Shown: positions 1 through 11,793 of the stretch, one piece after another
Numbering within the stretch: position 1 is the first letter of the stretch
Layout: every line of letters starts with the position of its first letter
DNA from: Strongylocentrotus purpuratus
Taxonomy: Eukaryota > Echinodermata > Echinoidea > Camarodonta > Strongylocentrotidae
Reading direction: 5' to 3'
Assembly (NCBI RefSeq): GCF_000002235.5
Contig: NW_022145615.1
Span: forward strand, 33,921,594-33,985,593
DNA: 64,000 nucleotides
Notes under the pieces: generated by a model
Databases searched by the model: none
The model's input: only the letters and a program-made list of their open reading frames with translations
Told to the model about the DNA's origin: nothing
Program-made: the position numbers and the translations under genes

Positions 1-673
1 GATGATACGGACAGTGATATCAGCTATCATGGTGAGGATGGCCCTTGTCACAACGGCAACAATGACATCACCGAAATTAATGAAGGAAGAAAGTGCTTAA
101 TGCGTGCCGACAGCAGTGGAGATCACATGGAAACTTTCCCACACAGTCCGTCAGAGGTGAAAGCGGATCAGTCGTATTTCACTAGACTGATAAAAGATGT
201 CACTCACTTCGATTTCCTGGTTTTGAATCCACTCGTGTCTTGCACTCTCATTCCGAGTGTTGGAATCTTTTTTATTATCATCGGAGGGTGGGATCTCTTC
301 GAAGTTACCTATGGCATCTCACAGGGACTCGAACCCAGAACCGCAAATTTTATTCCCTTCGCTTCCATCACTGGATGTGCTGTTTCACAATGCGTCCTTA
401 CCGTCATTCTGAGGTACAAACCCAAATATTGTGTCTTTCTTTTTTTCTTCTCCTGCTGCTGGTCGACCATCGGATTCTTCATGATCACACTGCATTCGTC
501 TTTCGTTTACCTCTTGGTAATGTCGCTCATCATCGGTATCGGAGTCAATGGCGTCATCGTTACTTGCGAAGGCGTCATTGGTTTCGTTGTTGACGAAGAA
601 GACTTTGCCGAAGCGTCGACGATCACAGATCTATCCATTGGTCTCGGATTGCTAGTATCTGGTCTTGTCGCAG
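1..673 (+). CDS. MFS transporter, monocarboxylate-transporter-like (SLC16-type), internal exon, partial
   Basis: The frame is open from the first base, so the exon starts outside the window; the first ATG (100) is internal. The encoded stretch has an acidic, polar loop (about the first 65 residues) followed by five hydrophobic helices: around FDFLVLNPLVSCTLIPSVGI, ANFIPFASITGCAVSQCV, KYCVFLFFFSCCWSTIGFF, FVYLLVMSLIIGIGVNGV and TDLSIGLGLLVSGLVAG. A large central loop followed by helices 7-11 is the C-terminal half of an MFS protein. The DFLVLNP and GLxVSGLVAG-like blocks resemble the SLC16/MCT family of plasma-membrane transporters for monocarboxylates and related acids. The exon ends GCA-G before a consensus donor GTAAGG at 674. 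It joins in phase to the exon at 19891. The substrate cannot be told from this half. Confidence 0.8.
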
Positions 674-1339
674 GTAAGGTATAGGGCCAGCAGTTTTGAA
701 ATAGTCAGAGTTCACTTTTCATTCAAATTTGTCCTTGTTGATTTATTGGTAGTAAGTATTCTTCCCATTAAATTAATTTTGATGTAAATTTTCATTTTTA
801 AATTGTTAAACTTACTCGTATCAATATTTGACAGCCTTTTAATCATCATATCTTTGCTTTATTCTATGTAATCTTATATCTAATTTGATTTAATTTGGTT
901 GATTGGTTTCTGTCTGATTTTTATTTTTTCCTTTGCATGTATACGAGACATTACACAATGTGTATGTAAGGTAGGTGTGCCATTGAATGAAATATACATG
1001 TTTTAAATTACAAAAAGAGGGTCGACAAATTGAGTAGATCTTCATAGTAAACATCACTAACCTCAGAATACATAGATAAAATATAAACAGACAACAACTG
1101 AAGACAAAGGATAAAATTGAGTGCTAAGTGACTGGCTTCGGATGAATTATAAAAACAAATCAACCTAAGGCAATATCAACGGGCTTGTGTGTCACCTTTG
1201 GATAATTATGGGATACATTGCATGATACATATTATTAATCGGAACGTGATTTCTAGATGCAATACAAAAGGGTATCGAGATGATTTTATTTGCGATTGTG
1301 TCATGCAGTGGCGGATCCAGGGAGGAGGCCCGGGAGGCC

Positions 1340-2100
1340 CGCCCCCCCCCCCCCCCTGGGGAAAAAAAGAAGGAAAAAAAAAAAGGAAAAAAAGAAGGAA
1401 AAAAAAAAGAAGGAACAAAAAAAGAAGGAACAAAAAAAGTAGGAAAAAAAGAGAAGGAAAAAAAAGGGAAAATATTTTTTTTTGTTGAAAAAATTGTCCC
1501 CCCAAGCCACTGAACGAAATATCTGACGACGTAATTTTTCCAATTTCCAGGGCAAAAATAAAAATGTGGAGAGAAAGGGCCCGCGGAACGGCGGGGATCG
1601 GGAACTTCCAGCTCCCCCCACACTTTTTTGACAAAGTATATTAAAGAGAAATAGAAAGAAAAAGAGCAAGAAAGAAAGAATAGTTAACCAGGCGCGGATC
1701 CAGGGGGGCCGAGCGGGCCTTGCCCCCCCCCCCCCCCCCGCAAAAAAAAAAAGGAGAGAGAGAGAGAAGGAAAGAAGGGAAAGGGAAAGAGGAGAGGAAG
1801 GGAAAAAAAGAAGAGGAAGAAGAGAAGAAAATGGGAAGAAGTAGATCGGGGGGGCAAAAGGACTTGCCTCCCAGGCTGTTGCCCCCCCCCCCCCTCCAAT
1901 CAAAAAATAAAAGAGAAGGAAGGAAAGGGAAAGAAAAAAGGAAAAGAGGAGATACAGGGAAGGAAAAAAGAGGAAGAAGAAAAGAAAAGAAGTTGGATAT
2001 CAGTTGCAATTTTCCCGCCAACAACTTGTGGATCGGGGGGGGGGGGGGGCAAAAGGAAGGAAGAGAACGTAGGAAAAAAATGAATTTAGACAAAGATTAA
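1340..2100. repeat. polypurine/poly-C low-complexity modules of the hAT-like ends
   Basis: Two blocks, each led by a CAG..GGATCCAG terminus (1306, 1689) and a run of C, are followed by several hundred bases of A/G-only sequence (GGAAAAAAAG-type). The same module recurs at 13300-13830, at 40400-40660 and, inverted, at 26700-26980. Long open frames here (KKKRKK or FFFSFF strings) are composition artefacts, not genes. Confidence 0.75.
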
Positions 2101-2424
2101 TAGTCGATAACGACACAACAAATCGTCTTCTTTCTCTAATGATTTAATGAAACGTAAGCTTCCGCTTAGCGCGGGAGGGGAAAAACTAAATTCAGACGAG
2201 GATTATTTTTTGGGAACGGTACAACAAATCGTCTTCTTTCTCTAATAATTTATTGAAATGTCAAAGCTTCCGCGTTTCGCAGAAAAGGGAGGGGGAAACT
2301 CGCCCCTCCCTGCACCCACCAACCCCAATTACGTCACTCCTGGTCAGCATTACGAACCAATATTTGGCTCGCATAATTTCAAATTTTGCCCCCCCCCCCT
2401 AAGAAATCCCTGGATCCGCACCTG
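2100..2424. repeat. two satellite-1 units and a right-type hAT-like terminus
   Basis: Two copies of the about 100-bp unit (..CAACAAATCGTCTTCTTTC.., AAGCTTCCGC) are followed by the conserved right-end block GCTCGCATAATTTCAAATTT, poly-C, and CCTGGATCCGCACCTG ending at 2424. With 1689-2100 it forms a 0.74 kb element-like block whose inverted counterpart is 26383-26994. Confidence 0.7.
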
Positions 2425-2607
2425 ATGTATATACAACGGCAACAGTTTCAATATAAAATGTAAGTTCTTCTTACCTAAATCATTGGTCTGGAAACAATTA
2501 TTTGCCCATTGTTGTGTATTGTATTACATTTTCACTGACAATGAATTCACATCGTAATGCAATTTTCAAGTTTCCCAGGCTTATTTAGGAGAACAGAAGA
2601 TTGATAT

Positions 2608-3006
2608 TGTAACGAAAACGGGTCTCTCACTCTCTGGGTAGCGTCACTTCTTCAGTCAGAACCCGCTCTTTCTCTGTACTCGACGTTCTCACAAAAATAT
2701 ATTGTGCAACAGACACTCTCAGATCAGCTTACAATCACTTAACTAAATTAAGTTACCAACACAGGAAATAATATGCACTTACAGATCAAGTAATGTTTCC
2801 AAGAACTTTAATAATCTGAACTTCCAAACAAATTAAGGCACAACTTCCTTCTACGGCAGCTCAACACAAACTGCCCACAAGATTAACCCCACGTACGCGC
2901 ATCGCAGTGCGCGACGTAACCATAGCGACATCTACAATAACAATAAACAATTACAATAACTAACGCCCTCTAAAGGCTAGGTAATGTAAATAACGATTTC
3001 GTTACA
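2608..3006 (-). repeat. 3' LTR of the Gypsy element
   Basis: 399 bp, same sequence as 10507-10905. Immediately inside it on the minus strand is a purine tract, GGGGCGGGGTAG (about 3007-3018), the expected plus-strand primer. Confidence 0.93.
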
Positions 3007-3633
3007 CTACCCCGCCCCAAGTCTGGGCAGTCCTCTGACCAAAAACACAAAATCGTCTTAATACATGCTTTTGGCAAGAATGAGGCAAAATTACATAGAT
3101 AAAACTTTTATACATTTATTTCAATTAATCATTCTGTCCTGCGAACAACATCTATAAATACATTTTTGCAAATAAAGGCCGAAAAATCCGCTGGAATACT
3201 TTCACGTATAGCAATAATTACATATAATTGTACAAGAACAAGAGTGGGAAAAGATCAAGTCCTTTCCAAATTTAAACTATTTCAACCTGTACTATCAGTA
3301 TGTACGCAGTACCACTATCCTCGAATAAGCCTGCAGTTAAACATGAGGTAAGAGTTATGTACAAGTAATATATACACACGCATTATCATCTTTGGTGGAA
3401 TAGATCATAGGAATTCATTCTGGCGTAAATATTCATATTTTCAATGATAGCGCCGTGAAAACTAAAAACAACAACAACATCAATAGTTACATGTAAGGAA
3501 AATTTAATCACTATAAGAGGAATATAAATGAGTTCCGCCATGAGCTTCAATTGCAGCATAAAATACATACAAGAAAACAGGTTTCCAAGTAATTGCAATA
3601 TTAATGATAGCTGAATTGATATACATGTATGAG

Positions 3634-4500
3634 TTAAACTTCTGGTAAGATTGCTCCAGCCTTCAAGTTAATACTGTAATTGGTCCTGATCTCTTCCTCC
3701 ACTACCAGAATCCCGTCACAAAAAGATCGTCTTGTGGTGACTTCAGTAATGCTGTTAACCCGGCCGACCAGGGCCCTTTCCAGCTCCTGTACGGACATCG
3801 GAGAACCTAGCGACTGATCCGATGCGAGGTGATGCAACTTTGTAGGCGCCGGCGAACTTTCCTTTTCACACCCATGCAGGAAAACCACGCTGTACTCTCG
3901 TACCTTTTCCTCCTGAAAGAGCTTCTTGCCCCCCGAGAACTGTGTTGAGGAAGACCTCTCTTCTACCTGCAGAGGGGTGCCCAGAAGAGTGCGTCGCAGA
4001 TCCAACCCCTGCATTGGCCTTCCCATCTGGATCTTCCGAAACGTTGGGGTTGGGCAGTCCTCCACCTCAGCTTCTGATTCTGACGATACCGACGAGGTCT
4101 CACTTTCCCTCTCTTTTAACAGCATGCTGAGATCTTTACCGGTCGGCCTCGATGCATTCCCGTTCTCTGAAGAGAGTGTTTCCTTCGAAGCATGAATACT
4201 CAGCTCACCTGCTGCTACAGGGGTTACCACAGGCGCGTCTTGCCGCTTGTCTTCTGTTGTCTTCCCCTCGTGTCGACTCTGTACGTGCCTCGTCAGGTTG
4301 TCCTTCCTAAAAAAAAGACTTGTCGCACCCTCTGCATTTGTGTTCCTCCCTTCTTCGATGTCTCTCTTGAATGTGTCTCTCCAAACTTCTCTTGTGGGAG
4401 AAGTAATGACCGCAAGAATAGCACTTCACGTTCCACCTGGAATGTCGCATACTGGCTTACTGTAAGAGAATCGAAACAGAGGACATCAGGTTAACACAAA
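3634..4500 (-). pseudogene. accessory coding region downstream of pol with C2H2-finger signatures
   Basis: Between pol and the 3' LTR, where some Gypsy lineages keep env or other extra genes, the minus strand shows C2H2 zinc-finger signatures (CYSCGHYFSHKRSLERH type; a CxxC..RKDNLTRH type) and a 198-codon open stretch rich in Ser, Glu and Thr without membrane segments. A pyrimidine-rich tract followed by CTTACAG lies just upstream (about 4465-4490) and could be a splice acceptor, as accessory genes in this position are usually expressed from spliced RNA. There is no signal peptide or transmembrane helix, so it is not env. It is broken in about one place, and its function is unknown. Confidence 0.55.
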
Positions 4501-4563
4501 ATCGAGATCATCTGGATTATCATTCATCACAGATAATATAGTTGCAATGGGTTAACTATCTAA

Positions 4564-7500
4564 TTAATAACTGTAGCGGATAGGCTCGTTTCTTTTCCTT
4601 GACGGATTTCTTCTAGGGGGTGGGACCGGAACTTTTCGTGGTGCCGGAACAGGGGGTGTGACAGGCTGGGAATCTTCCCTGTTCAAGTCCTCGATGTCCA
4701 TATGCTGTGTCAGTTGGCTAGGAGCCTCCTGCTCATTTCCGTGAGCGTCCCTGCTTTCACTTGCTTCTAACCAGGATTGAAGAGGTTCCCCCTTGTACGG
4801 CTTCAACCTGTCAACATGGACCACCTTCATCTTTCCATTTCTCTTCGCCTGTATTCGGCAAGTAACATCTGACAATTGCCGAATTAACAAGTAAGGGCCC
4901 TCCCACCTCCTCTGGAGCTTCGGGGACAAGCCTTTGGTCTTTGCCTTGTTGTAGAGCCACACAAAGTCGCCCACTGCCAAAGGACTACCCCCTGCCTTGG
5001 AGTCATAATCCTTTTTCTGCCGCCTAGCACTTTCAGTGCAGTTCTTACGGGCCCTTTCGTGAGCTTCCCGCATGCGTTGCCTCAAGGTGTATGCGTAGTC
5101 TGTCTCAATATCATGCTCCTCGGGGTCCTCTAGAGCCTCTGTGGTCAGGTCTATTGGCAAATGCACTTCCCGCCCTAACATCAGCATATTAGGTGTCTCC
5201 CTTGTGGAGTCTTGGGGAGCACTACGGTAGGCAAACACTGCGATCGCCAACTTCTCGTCCCAATCTCGTTGTCGCTTATGGGGTTCAATCATCATTGAGA
5301 TCATGTTGAGCAGAGTGCCATTAAACCGTTCAATGAGTCCATCGGACTTTGGGTTGTATGGGGTGGTGCGTGTCTTGTGAATGCCAAGGATGCCGCACAT
5401 TTCCTTAAAGACGCGAGACTCGAAATTCCGGCCCTGATCCGAATGCAATACTTCAGGAACACCAAACCTACAAACAAACTCGTTTACAAACTTGTCTGCA
5501 ACCGTTACAGCGGTTTGATCTGGTATTGGGTAAGCCTCCATCCACTTGCTAAAATAGTCCCCTACAACCAGAATGTACTTGTTCCCTCTCTCCGTCTCGG
5601 GTAGCGGTCCAACTACGTCCATGGCGACACGCTCCATCGGCATTCCTACCGTATCTTGTTGCAAGGGGGCCCTCCGTTTCTTAGCTGGCGACTTCTTAGA
5701 GGCACAGACGTTGCATTGTCGAACTACGGACCGTATGTCTGCATCCATTCCGTACCAGTAGAATCTCATGCGAACTTTGGCTATGGTTTTGTTCATCCCT
5801 AGATGTCCGCTGGACTTCCCACCATGCAACTCTTTCACGACTTCTGACCGAAGTTTGGTTGGGAGGACAACATGCCAAGTGATCTTCTGACCTTGATCAC
5901 ATTCCCACTTTCGGTGAAGAACTCCTTGCTTGACAGCTAGTTGATCCCACATTCTCCAGTAAGACTTTTCGACACTAGACTTTGATGCCATTGAAGACCA
6001 TTCAGGCCTGTCTTTTGATTGTTGTTTGCCGTTCAAGATCCACTTGATTGATGAATCTTCAGTTAGTTCTTGGTTCAGGTGTGCATTGGTGATACTTGGT
6101 GCTAGGGTAACTGCATTTACCTCTGCACGGCCATTTCCAGGTCCTGCTTGGACTTCGAAGCCTGCAGACTCCTCAACATCCCGTTTACACTGGGGACAAG
6201 GCCGTCTTGACAAACTATCTGCATTGGCATGCGAGCGACCAGCTCGGTGTATGATTTCGATATCATACTCAGCTATCACTTGAAGCCAGCGGGCCATCTG
6301 CCCTTGCGGATCTTTGAAATTCAGAAGCCATCGCAATGCTCCGTGGTCCGTCCTGACCGTAGTCTTCTGCCCATACAAGTACTGTCGGAATTTCTTCAAA
6401 AATTCTACGACGGCGAGCAACTCCTTTCTGGTAACGCAATAGTTCTTCTCTGCTTTGTTCAGAGCTCTGCTAGCATATGATATGACTCGTTCCTTTCCAT
6501 CTACCACTTGAGATAGGACAGCCCCTATCCCCTCATTACTAGCATCCGTATCCAGGATATAATCCTGTTCTGGGTCTGGGTATGCTAAGATAGGCGATTG
6601 GTACAGCCGCTTCTTGAGTTCCTGGAAGGCATCTTCACATTCCTCAGTCCATACGAAGGTGTGGGCTTTCTCGGTTAGCCGATGTAGTGGCCGGGCGATA
6701 TTGGCAAATCCTTCAATAAACCTCCTATAGTACGAGGCCAGTCCTAAGAAACTCTGGACGTCCTTTACACTAGTAGGGGTTGGCCACTCCTTGACAGCTC
6801 TTATCTTTTCTGGGTCTGTGGACACTCCTTCCCTGGACACTACATGTCCCAGATACAAGACACTCTCCCGAAATAGGTGACATTTCTTTGCTTTGAGTTT
6901 CAATCCTGCTTTCCGAAGACGTTGGAAGACCATCCCCAGTCTAGTCAGTTCTTCGTCGATTGTTTTGGCGAATACAATGACATCGTCCAAGTAAACCAAG
7001 AGTACTTCCCAATGCAGTCCGGACAGGACCTGCTCCATCAGCCTCTCAAAGGTGGATGGGGCGTTGCATAGCCCGAAGGGCATCACTTTTCAGCTGTATA
7101 GCCCTCCTCGAACAACGAAAGCTGATTTCTTTTTGGCTTCTTCATCTAGCTCGACCTGCCAATATCCTGAGGCCAGGTCCAAAGTAGAAAACCATTTTGC
7201 ACCTCCAAGTGCGTCCAGCGAATCATCAATGCGAGGTATTGGGTAGCTGTCCTTGATTGTCAAGTGATTCAGACGACGATAATCCACGCAAAACCTTTTT
7301 GACCCGTCTTTTTTCTTTACGAGAACAACATTGGATGACCAAGGGCTGTCTGAGGGCTCTATTCTGTCATGTTCAAGCATGTCTTGGATTTGACGATCAA
7401 TCTCTTCCTGCTCCTTGGGTGGAAACCTACGGGGCCTTTGTCTGATTGGAAGACTATCCCCTGTGTTGATGTGATGTTTGACAAGGCCAGTCTTTCCAAT

Positions 7501-8307
7501 GTCTGAGTCCGAAATTGCGAAAATGTCTTGGTTCTCGCACAGTAGCTTGGCAATTCTGTCATGGAAGACCTTGTCTATCCCTCTCTTGCTTCTTTCAAAG
7601 AGATCTACGAGATGGTCTGGGACTGTATGATTATCGGTTGTTGGTAAAGGTTGGCCTGGAATTTCCTCAATGTCCTCCCCGCTGATGGGTGTTAGATGGC
7701 CGGCAAGTGTACCTCTGCGAATTACGCATGCCTTCTTTCCTGGGTTGAAGACTCGAACAGGGAGGGTTGTTTCCGTCCTTTCTACAACTACCCGTGCAAC
7801 GATGATGCCTTTGTTCAGGAGCTCGCTACTCTCCGCAGGTTCAATGAGACCTAGACCTGTCCCATCTTGCAGCCCTGTCGTGTAGCCTGGAACAATAACC
7901 TCATGACCTGGTGGCACCCTTGTAGTTGCCCCTATCAATACTCTGGAGCTAAATGAAACTCCTCGGGCATCCGTACATTTGATTCTCTCTCCCTTGAGCC
8001 GCAGTTCCTTTGTCTTCAGATCGATAATACACCCATTTGGTTCCATGAAGTCCAGCCCAAGTAGCCCGTCTACCTGGTCGGTATTGCCGAAGACTACTTC
8101 TAGTGGAAAGATGCATGTTCCTACACCAAGCTCCAACCATGCACTACCTAGCGTTTCCATGCTACTGCCATCTGCATTGCGAACTCCCACTTCTGTCAAG
8201 TCTGGCCTATTAGTTGAATGTATCCGATAGTACACGGATGAAGATAAAATGGTATCGGTGGCACCTGAATCTACCAACAACCTTGCTTTGATTCCCCTTA
8301 TCTCCAC
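4564..8307 (-). pseudogene. pol: pol region of the Gypsy element (protease, RT, RNase H, integrase)
   Basis: Domains in order on the minus strand: aspartic protease (LLVDSGATDTIL, near 8260-8290); reverse transcriptase with the YLDD catalytic box (about 6981-6993); the RNase H region (ILDTDASNEGIGAVLSQ onward); integrase zinc-binding HHCC segment (GHLGMNKTIAKVR..CNVCASKK, about 5700-5830); integrase core (MDVVGPLPE, VLHSDQGRNFES, GLIERFNGT); and a C-terminal module ending in VVHVDRLKPYKGE. Domain order with integrase last is Ty3/Gypsy. No chromodomain is recognised. The coding region carries about one break and is described only as a fossil. Confidence 0.88.
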
Positions 8308-8387
8308 TTCAGCAAAAAGACCACGTCGTGCTTTATCAGATATGTAATTCCTTGAAGGATATTCTCGAGGAGATGGAGGTGTGTCAG

Positions 8388-9839
8388 TTACATGCCCTGG
8401 TGTCCGTCCAGCCTCCCCTCGGGCCTCTGGGTTGGCTGAGCCTCGTTTCCCGAAGGCCTCCTGTATTCTCTTGCGTGAGGGCAGTTACGCCTAAAATGCC
8501 CCTTCTCATGACACTCGTAGCATTCATCTGTGGCTGTTGGTGTTCTCCGCCTGTACGAGTTGGGTCTCTCTCGTCTGAATTCTTCTGACTTGATGGGTCG
8601 TTCCTGTTTGGCGATTCTCTCATCTATTCTCTTCAGCTCTCTCCAGATTTCATTGATCGTAGCTGCTGAATCAGTGTCAACGGCCCTTGCCTGCTTCTGC
8701 CTCCTGCCAGACCGTTGTTCCTCGAGTCTGAAAAAATTATCAGTTGCCAAGGCCGCCTGGATGGCTTCATCCATAGTTGTTGGCTTAGATCGAAAGACCC
8801 CTTCCCTGATGGATTGGTCCTCAATCGCCTCTGCAAAGTGTGTCCTTGCCAACCGATCCTGGGCTTCTTCAGTAAGTTCCGGGTATGCCAACATGGATAA
8901 CTCCCGTATGGCCTGACCCAGTTCCTGGAGGGTCTCTCTGGGCCCTTGGCGTCTGTAACGCAGTTCAAGGAGGAAGTTCTCTGCCAACTGGCCTGGGCCA
9001 AATCTCTTCTCTAGAAGAACTACCAGGTCTTGGTATGCAATCCGAGAAGTGTCAGCTGCCTTGCTGCCCAAGATCTTCAGTGCTGATCCCCTCAGACTTG
9101 CTGCTAGGAAAACCTTTGCCTGGTCATCACCCCAGTTATTGGCGACCTTGCAGGCTTCAAAATGGCTGAGGTAATCCCTCCAAGGTGTCCTCCCATCGAA
9201 TTTGTCGGGCGATACATTTGGCTTAGACAGTGTAACAGGTGACCGTACCCCTGGAACTTCGCTCCTGTGTCGCTGGTAGTGAGGAATTGATGCAAGAACA
9301 TCTGAAGCATCCAAATCTTGCCTATGTAAGAAGCCTGTTCGTAGCCCATCTGCCCGACGAACGGCTGTTGATGTTTTACTTGGAGACCACTGTGCAGCAT
9401 GAAGTTCCTTCGCCTCAGCAGCTGCAGTCTGCTTGTGTGCCACCTTCACTTGCGTTTGATCCTCTAGGCATCCATGCATTGGTGATTCAGGTCCCTTGGG
9501 ATTGACCAGCAAGTTATCATTCATTGTGGTCGCATGAGTCTCCGTTGACTCATGTTCCCGTCTACCAGCAGTGGGTGGTGTTCCACTCTGGGACTGGTTA
9601 GGGAAACTTACAGGAGACTGATCGATATGCAGCCTTCTTACCTGCAGTCTGAGAAGCTGATTCTGTTCTAATAATGACTGAATCTCTGTCTTGGACCGAC
9701 GTAGATCTTCGTCGCCTCGCTGCACTTCTGCTGCAAGGACTTCTACCTCGTCCTCTATAGTCAGTCTCTGAGAAGCCATACCACAATGTTTCTTCCAAAC
9801 ACTGATGCTTTCTGCGTCGTTGTTGTGTGGAGGCGCCAC
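8388..9839 (-). CDS. gag: gag region of the Gypsy element
   Basis: About 480 codons. The N-terminal third is Glu/Arg/Gln-rich and coiled-coil-like (around LAAEVQRGDEDLRRSKTEIQ). The middle has the capsid-type retrotransposon gag block (WRDYLSHFEACKVANNWGDD, then LLELRYRRQGPRETLQELG). Near the C terminus is a CCHC zinc knuckle, CYECHEKGHFRRNC. The family role is assembly of virus-like particles and binding of element RNA. It lies just upstream of pol and is part of a fossil element. Confidence 0.85.
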   Translation of the reverse strand: MAPPHNNDAESISVWKKHCGMASQRLTIEDEVEVLAAEVQRGDEDLRRSKTEIQSLLEQNQLLRLQVRRLHIDQSPVSFPNQSQSGTPPTAGRREHESTETHATTMNDNLLVNPKGPESPMHGCLEDQTQVKVAHKQTAAAEAKELHAAQWSPSKTSTAVRRADGLRTGFLHRQDLDASDVLASIPHYQRHRSEVPGVRSPVTLSKPNVSPDKFDGRTPWRDYLSHFEACKVANNWGDDQAKVFLAASLRGSALKILGSKAADTSRIAYQDLVVLLEKRFGPGQLAENFLLELRYRRQGPRETLQELGQAIRELSMLAYPELTEEAQDRLARTHFAEAIEDQSIREGVFRSKPTTMDEAIQAALATDNFFRLEEQRSGRRQKQARAVDTDSAATINEIWRELKRIDERIAKQERPIKSEEFRRERPNSYRRRTPTATDECYECHEKGHFRRNCPHAREYRRPSGNEAQPTQRPEGRLDGHQGM

Positions 9840-9847
9840 AGAGTGAT

Positions 9848-10390
9848 GTGTTGAAGCGATGAGGCGCTATCAGCCCTATGTCGTAGCAGTGAGGTGCTAT
9901 AGAGCGCTGTGTTGAAGCAGTGAGGTGCTATATAGAACGCTGTGTTGTAGCAGTGAGGTGCTATAGAAAGCTGTGTTGAAGCGGTGAGGTGCTATAGACC
10001 ACCATGTTGAAGCAGTGAGGTGCTATAGACCGCCGTGTTGTAGCGGTGAGGTGCTATAGACTGCCGTGTTGTAGCGGTGAGGTGCTATAGAACGCTGTGT
10101 TGTAGCGGTGAGGTGCTATAGACCGCCGTGTTGTAGCGGTGAGGTGCTATAGAGCGCTGTGTTGAAGCGGTGAGGTGCTATCGACCACTGTGTTGAAGCA
10201 GTGAGGTGCTATAGACTGCCGTGTTGTAGCGGTGAGGTGCTATAGAACGCTGTGTTGAAGCGGTGAGGCGCTATAGACCGCCGTGTTGTAGCGGTGAGGT
10301 GCTATAGAGCGCTGTGTTGAAGCGGTGAGGTGCTATAGACCACTGTGTTGAAGCAGGGAGGTGCTATAGACCACCGTGTTGAAGCCGGTG
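9848..10390. repeat. 31-bp minisatellite in the Gypsy leader, about 17 copies
   Basis: Direct repeats of 31 bp containing AGCGGTGAGGTGCTATAGA, with variants (GAAGCAG, GTAGCGG; GACCGCC, GAGCGCT, GACCACC). Units are contiguous with no unique spacers. The array fills the stretch between the primer-binding site and gag. Confidence 0.9.
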
Positions 10391-10485
10391 AGGAGTTGCC
10401 GTGTCGAGCTAATGCTCGATTAACCTTATTTTTGATAATCAGCTCTGCCGTATGCTGATCGAGTACCGTGTCTCGTGTCTGTTTT

Positions 10486-10506
10486 AATCCAACCGCTAGC
10501 CACCAA
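10486..10506 (-). promoter_or_regulatory. putative tRNA primer-binding site
   Basis: Directly inside the 5' LTR the minus strand reads TTGGTGGCTAGCGGTTGG. TGG is the complement of a tRNA 3' CCA, as expected for a primer-binding site. I do not recognise the tRNA. Confidence 0.55.
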
Positions 10507-10905
10507 TGTAACGAAAACGGGTCTCTCACTCTCTGGGTAGCGTCACTTCTTCAGTCAGAACCCGCTCTTTCTCTGTACTCGACGTTCTCACAAAAATATA
10601 TTGTGCAACAGACACTCTCAGATCAGCTTACAATCACTTAACTAAATTAAGTTACCAACACAGGAAATAATATGCACTTACAGATCAAGTAATGTTTCCA
10701 AGAACTTTAATAATCTGAACTTCCAAACAAATTAAGGCACAACTTCCTTCTACGGCAGCTCAACACAAACTGCCCACAAGATTAACCCCACGTACGCGCA
10801 TCGCAGTGCGCGACGTAACCATAGCGACATCTACAATAACAATAAACAATTACAATAACTAACGCCCTCTAAAGGCTAGGTAATGTAAATAACGATTTCG
10901 TTACA
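10507..10905 (-). repeat. 5' LTR of the Gypsy element
   Basis: 399 bp with perfect 10-bp inverted ends, TGTAACGAAA and TTTCGTTACA. It matches 2608-3006 with no difference seen by eye. The element is transcribed leftward, so this is the upstream LTR. Confidence 0.93.
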
Positions 10906-11793
10906 ATATTGTTAAGTTGTACGATAACATCACTCACTTTGATTTGATTGGAGATATATCTCATTAAAAACAGAGTAAAGGCTATACAGTATCAAACAAA
11001 CCAACACCATTAAACTTCAAGCTCACTCACACATGATTTATTGCGACACTTTCAAGGCTACTTATTATTTCAAGTCCATGTATATACAAAGGGCAACAGC
11101 TTCAATATTAAACGTAATTAAATCATGGTCTGGAAAATGTTATGCCCATTGTTGTATACTATAGAACATTTTCCATAACGATGAATATACATTGTATGAT
11201 GCAATTTTCAGGAAAACCATACTTGTCATTACTGTTATATTTGTTATATGATACTAAAGCAAATCGTTTCGCTTATCGACAAGATAAATAAATGTGAAGT
11301 ACGTGTCAAATAATGAAATCATTACGTGCTATTTTTAACCGGACTAGACATTTGAAATGTATAAAAAATGTATACACTATTGACAGCAAGCAAGTTTTTA
11401 AACAAGAATTCAGAAATTGAACAATATTGCACATTTTAGTCCACACGGCATGCTCTACACCCTTAGTTGGACTGTAAACAGTTGTCTTCTTAAGTCTTCC
11501 ATATAAATATAAATTTTAAGGAGGTCAATAATCATTATGAAAACACCACTTTCGTAGGGTTGATACATCATTGTGCACACATGTAACAATGTGATAATAT
11601 TTTTTCTTTGGGGGGGGGGGGGGACGGGAGGAGGGCAATCCAAAAAGGGACTGATATGTGAACATTAATATTGATAGGTCGCTTCACAAAATGGGCATAC
11701 ATAGTCCTTTTTTGTGAATAGTATTTTGAGCAAAACACAAAATAGGTGGAGCCAACGTCCACACATGTCACATCGCACCCATGGAGGTTTTAG

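Larger units (their letters stand above)
2608..10905 (-). mobile_element. Ty3/Gypsy LTR retrotransposon, nearly whole, recent
   Basis: Two 399-bp LTRs (2608-3006 and 10507-10905) begin TGTAACGAAA and end TTTCGTTACA. They look identical by eye, which implies a young insertion. A 4-bp target duplication ATAT (2604-2607, 10906-10909) flanks it, and the matching unoccupied site is preserved near 26205-26215 in the inverted paralogous copy. Order on the minus strand: 5' LTR, primer-binding-like site, 31-bp minisatellite leader, gag, pol (protease, RT, RNase H, integrase), an accessory region, purine tract, 3' LTR. It looks almost complete, with about two breaks in its coding part; I treat it as a fossil. 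Confidence 0.93.

Noticed and set aside
1192-2100. Several frames of 70-200 codons on both strands (Lys/Arg or Phe/Ser strings)
   Set aside because: They are translations of A/G-only or C/T-only low-complexity sequence; all frames on both strands stay open for the same reason and none shows domain sequence.
1689-2424. Stand-alone 0.74 kb hAT-like element
   Set aside because: The ends look right, but the flanking octamers TAGTTAAC and ATGTATAT do not match; the left flank pairs better with the end at 17090.
9848-10390. Regular 31-bp repeats suggesting a CRISPR array
   Set aside because: Units are contiguous with no unique spacers, lie in the leader of an LTR element and the context is eukaryotic. 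It is a minisatellite.
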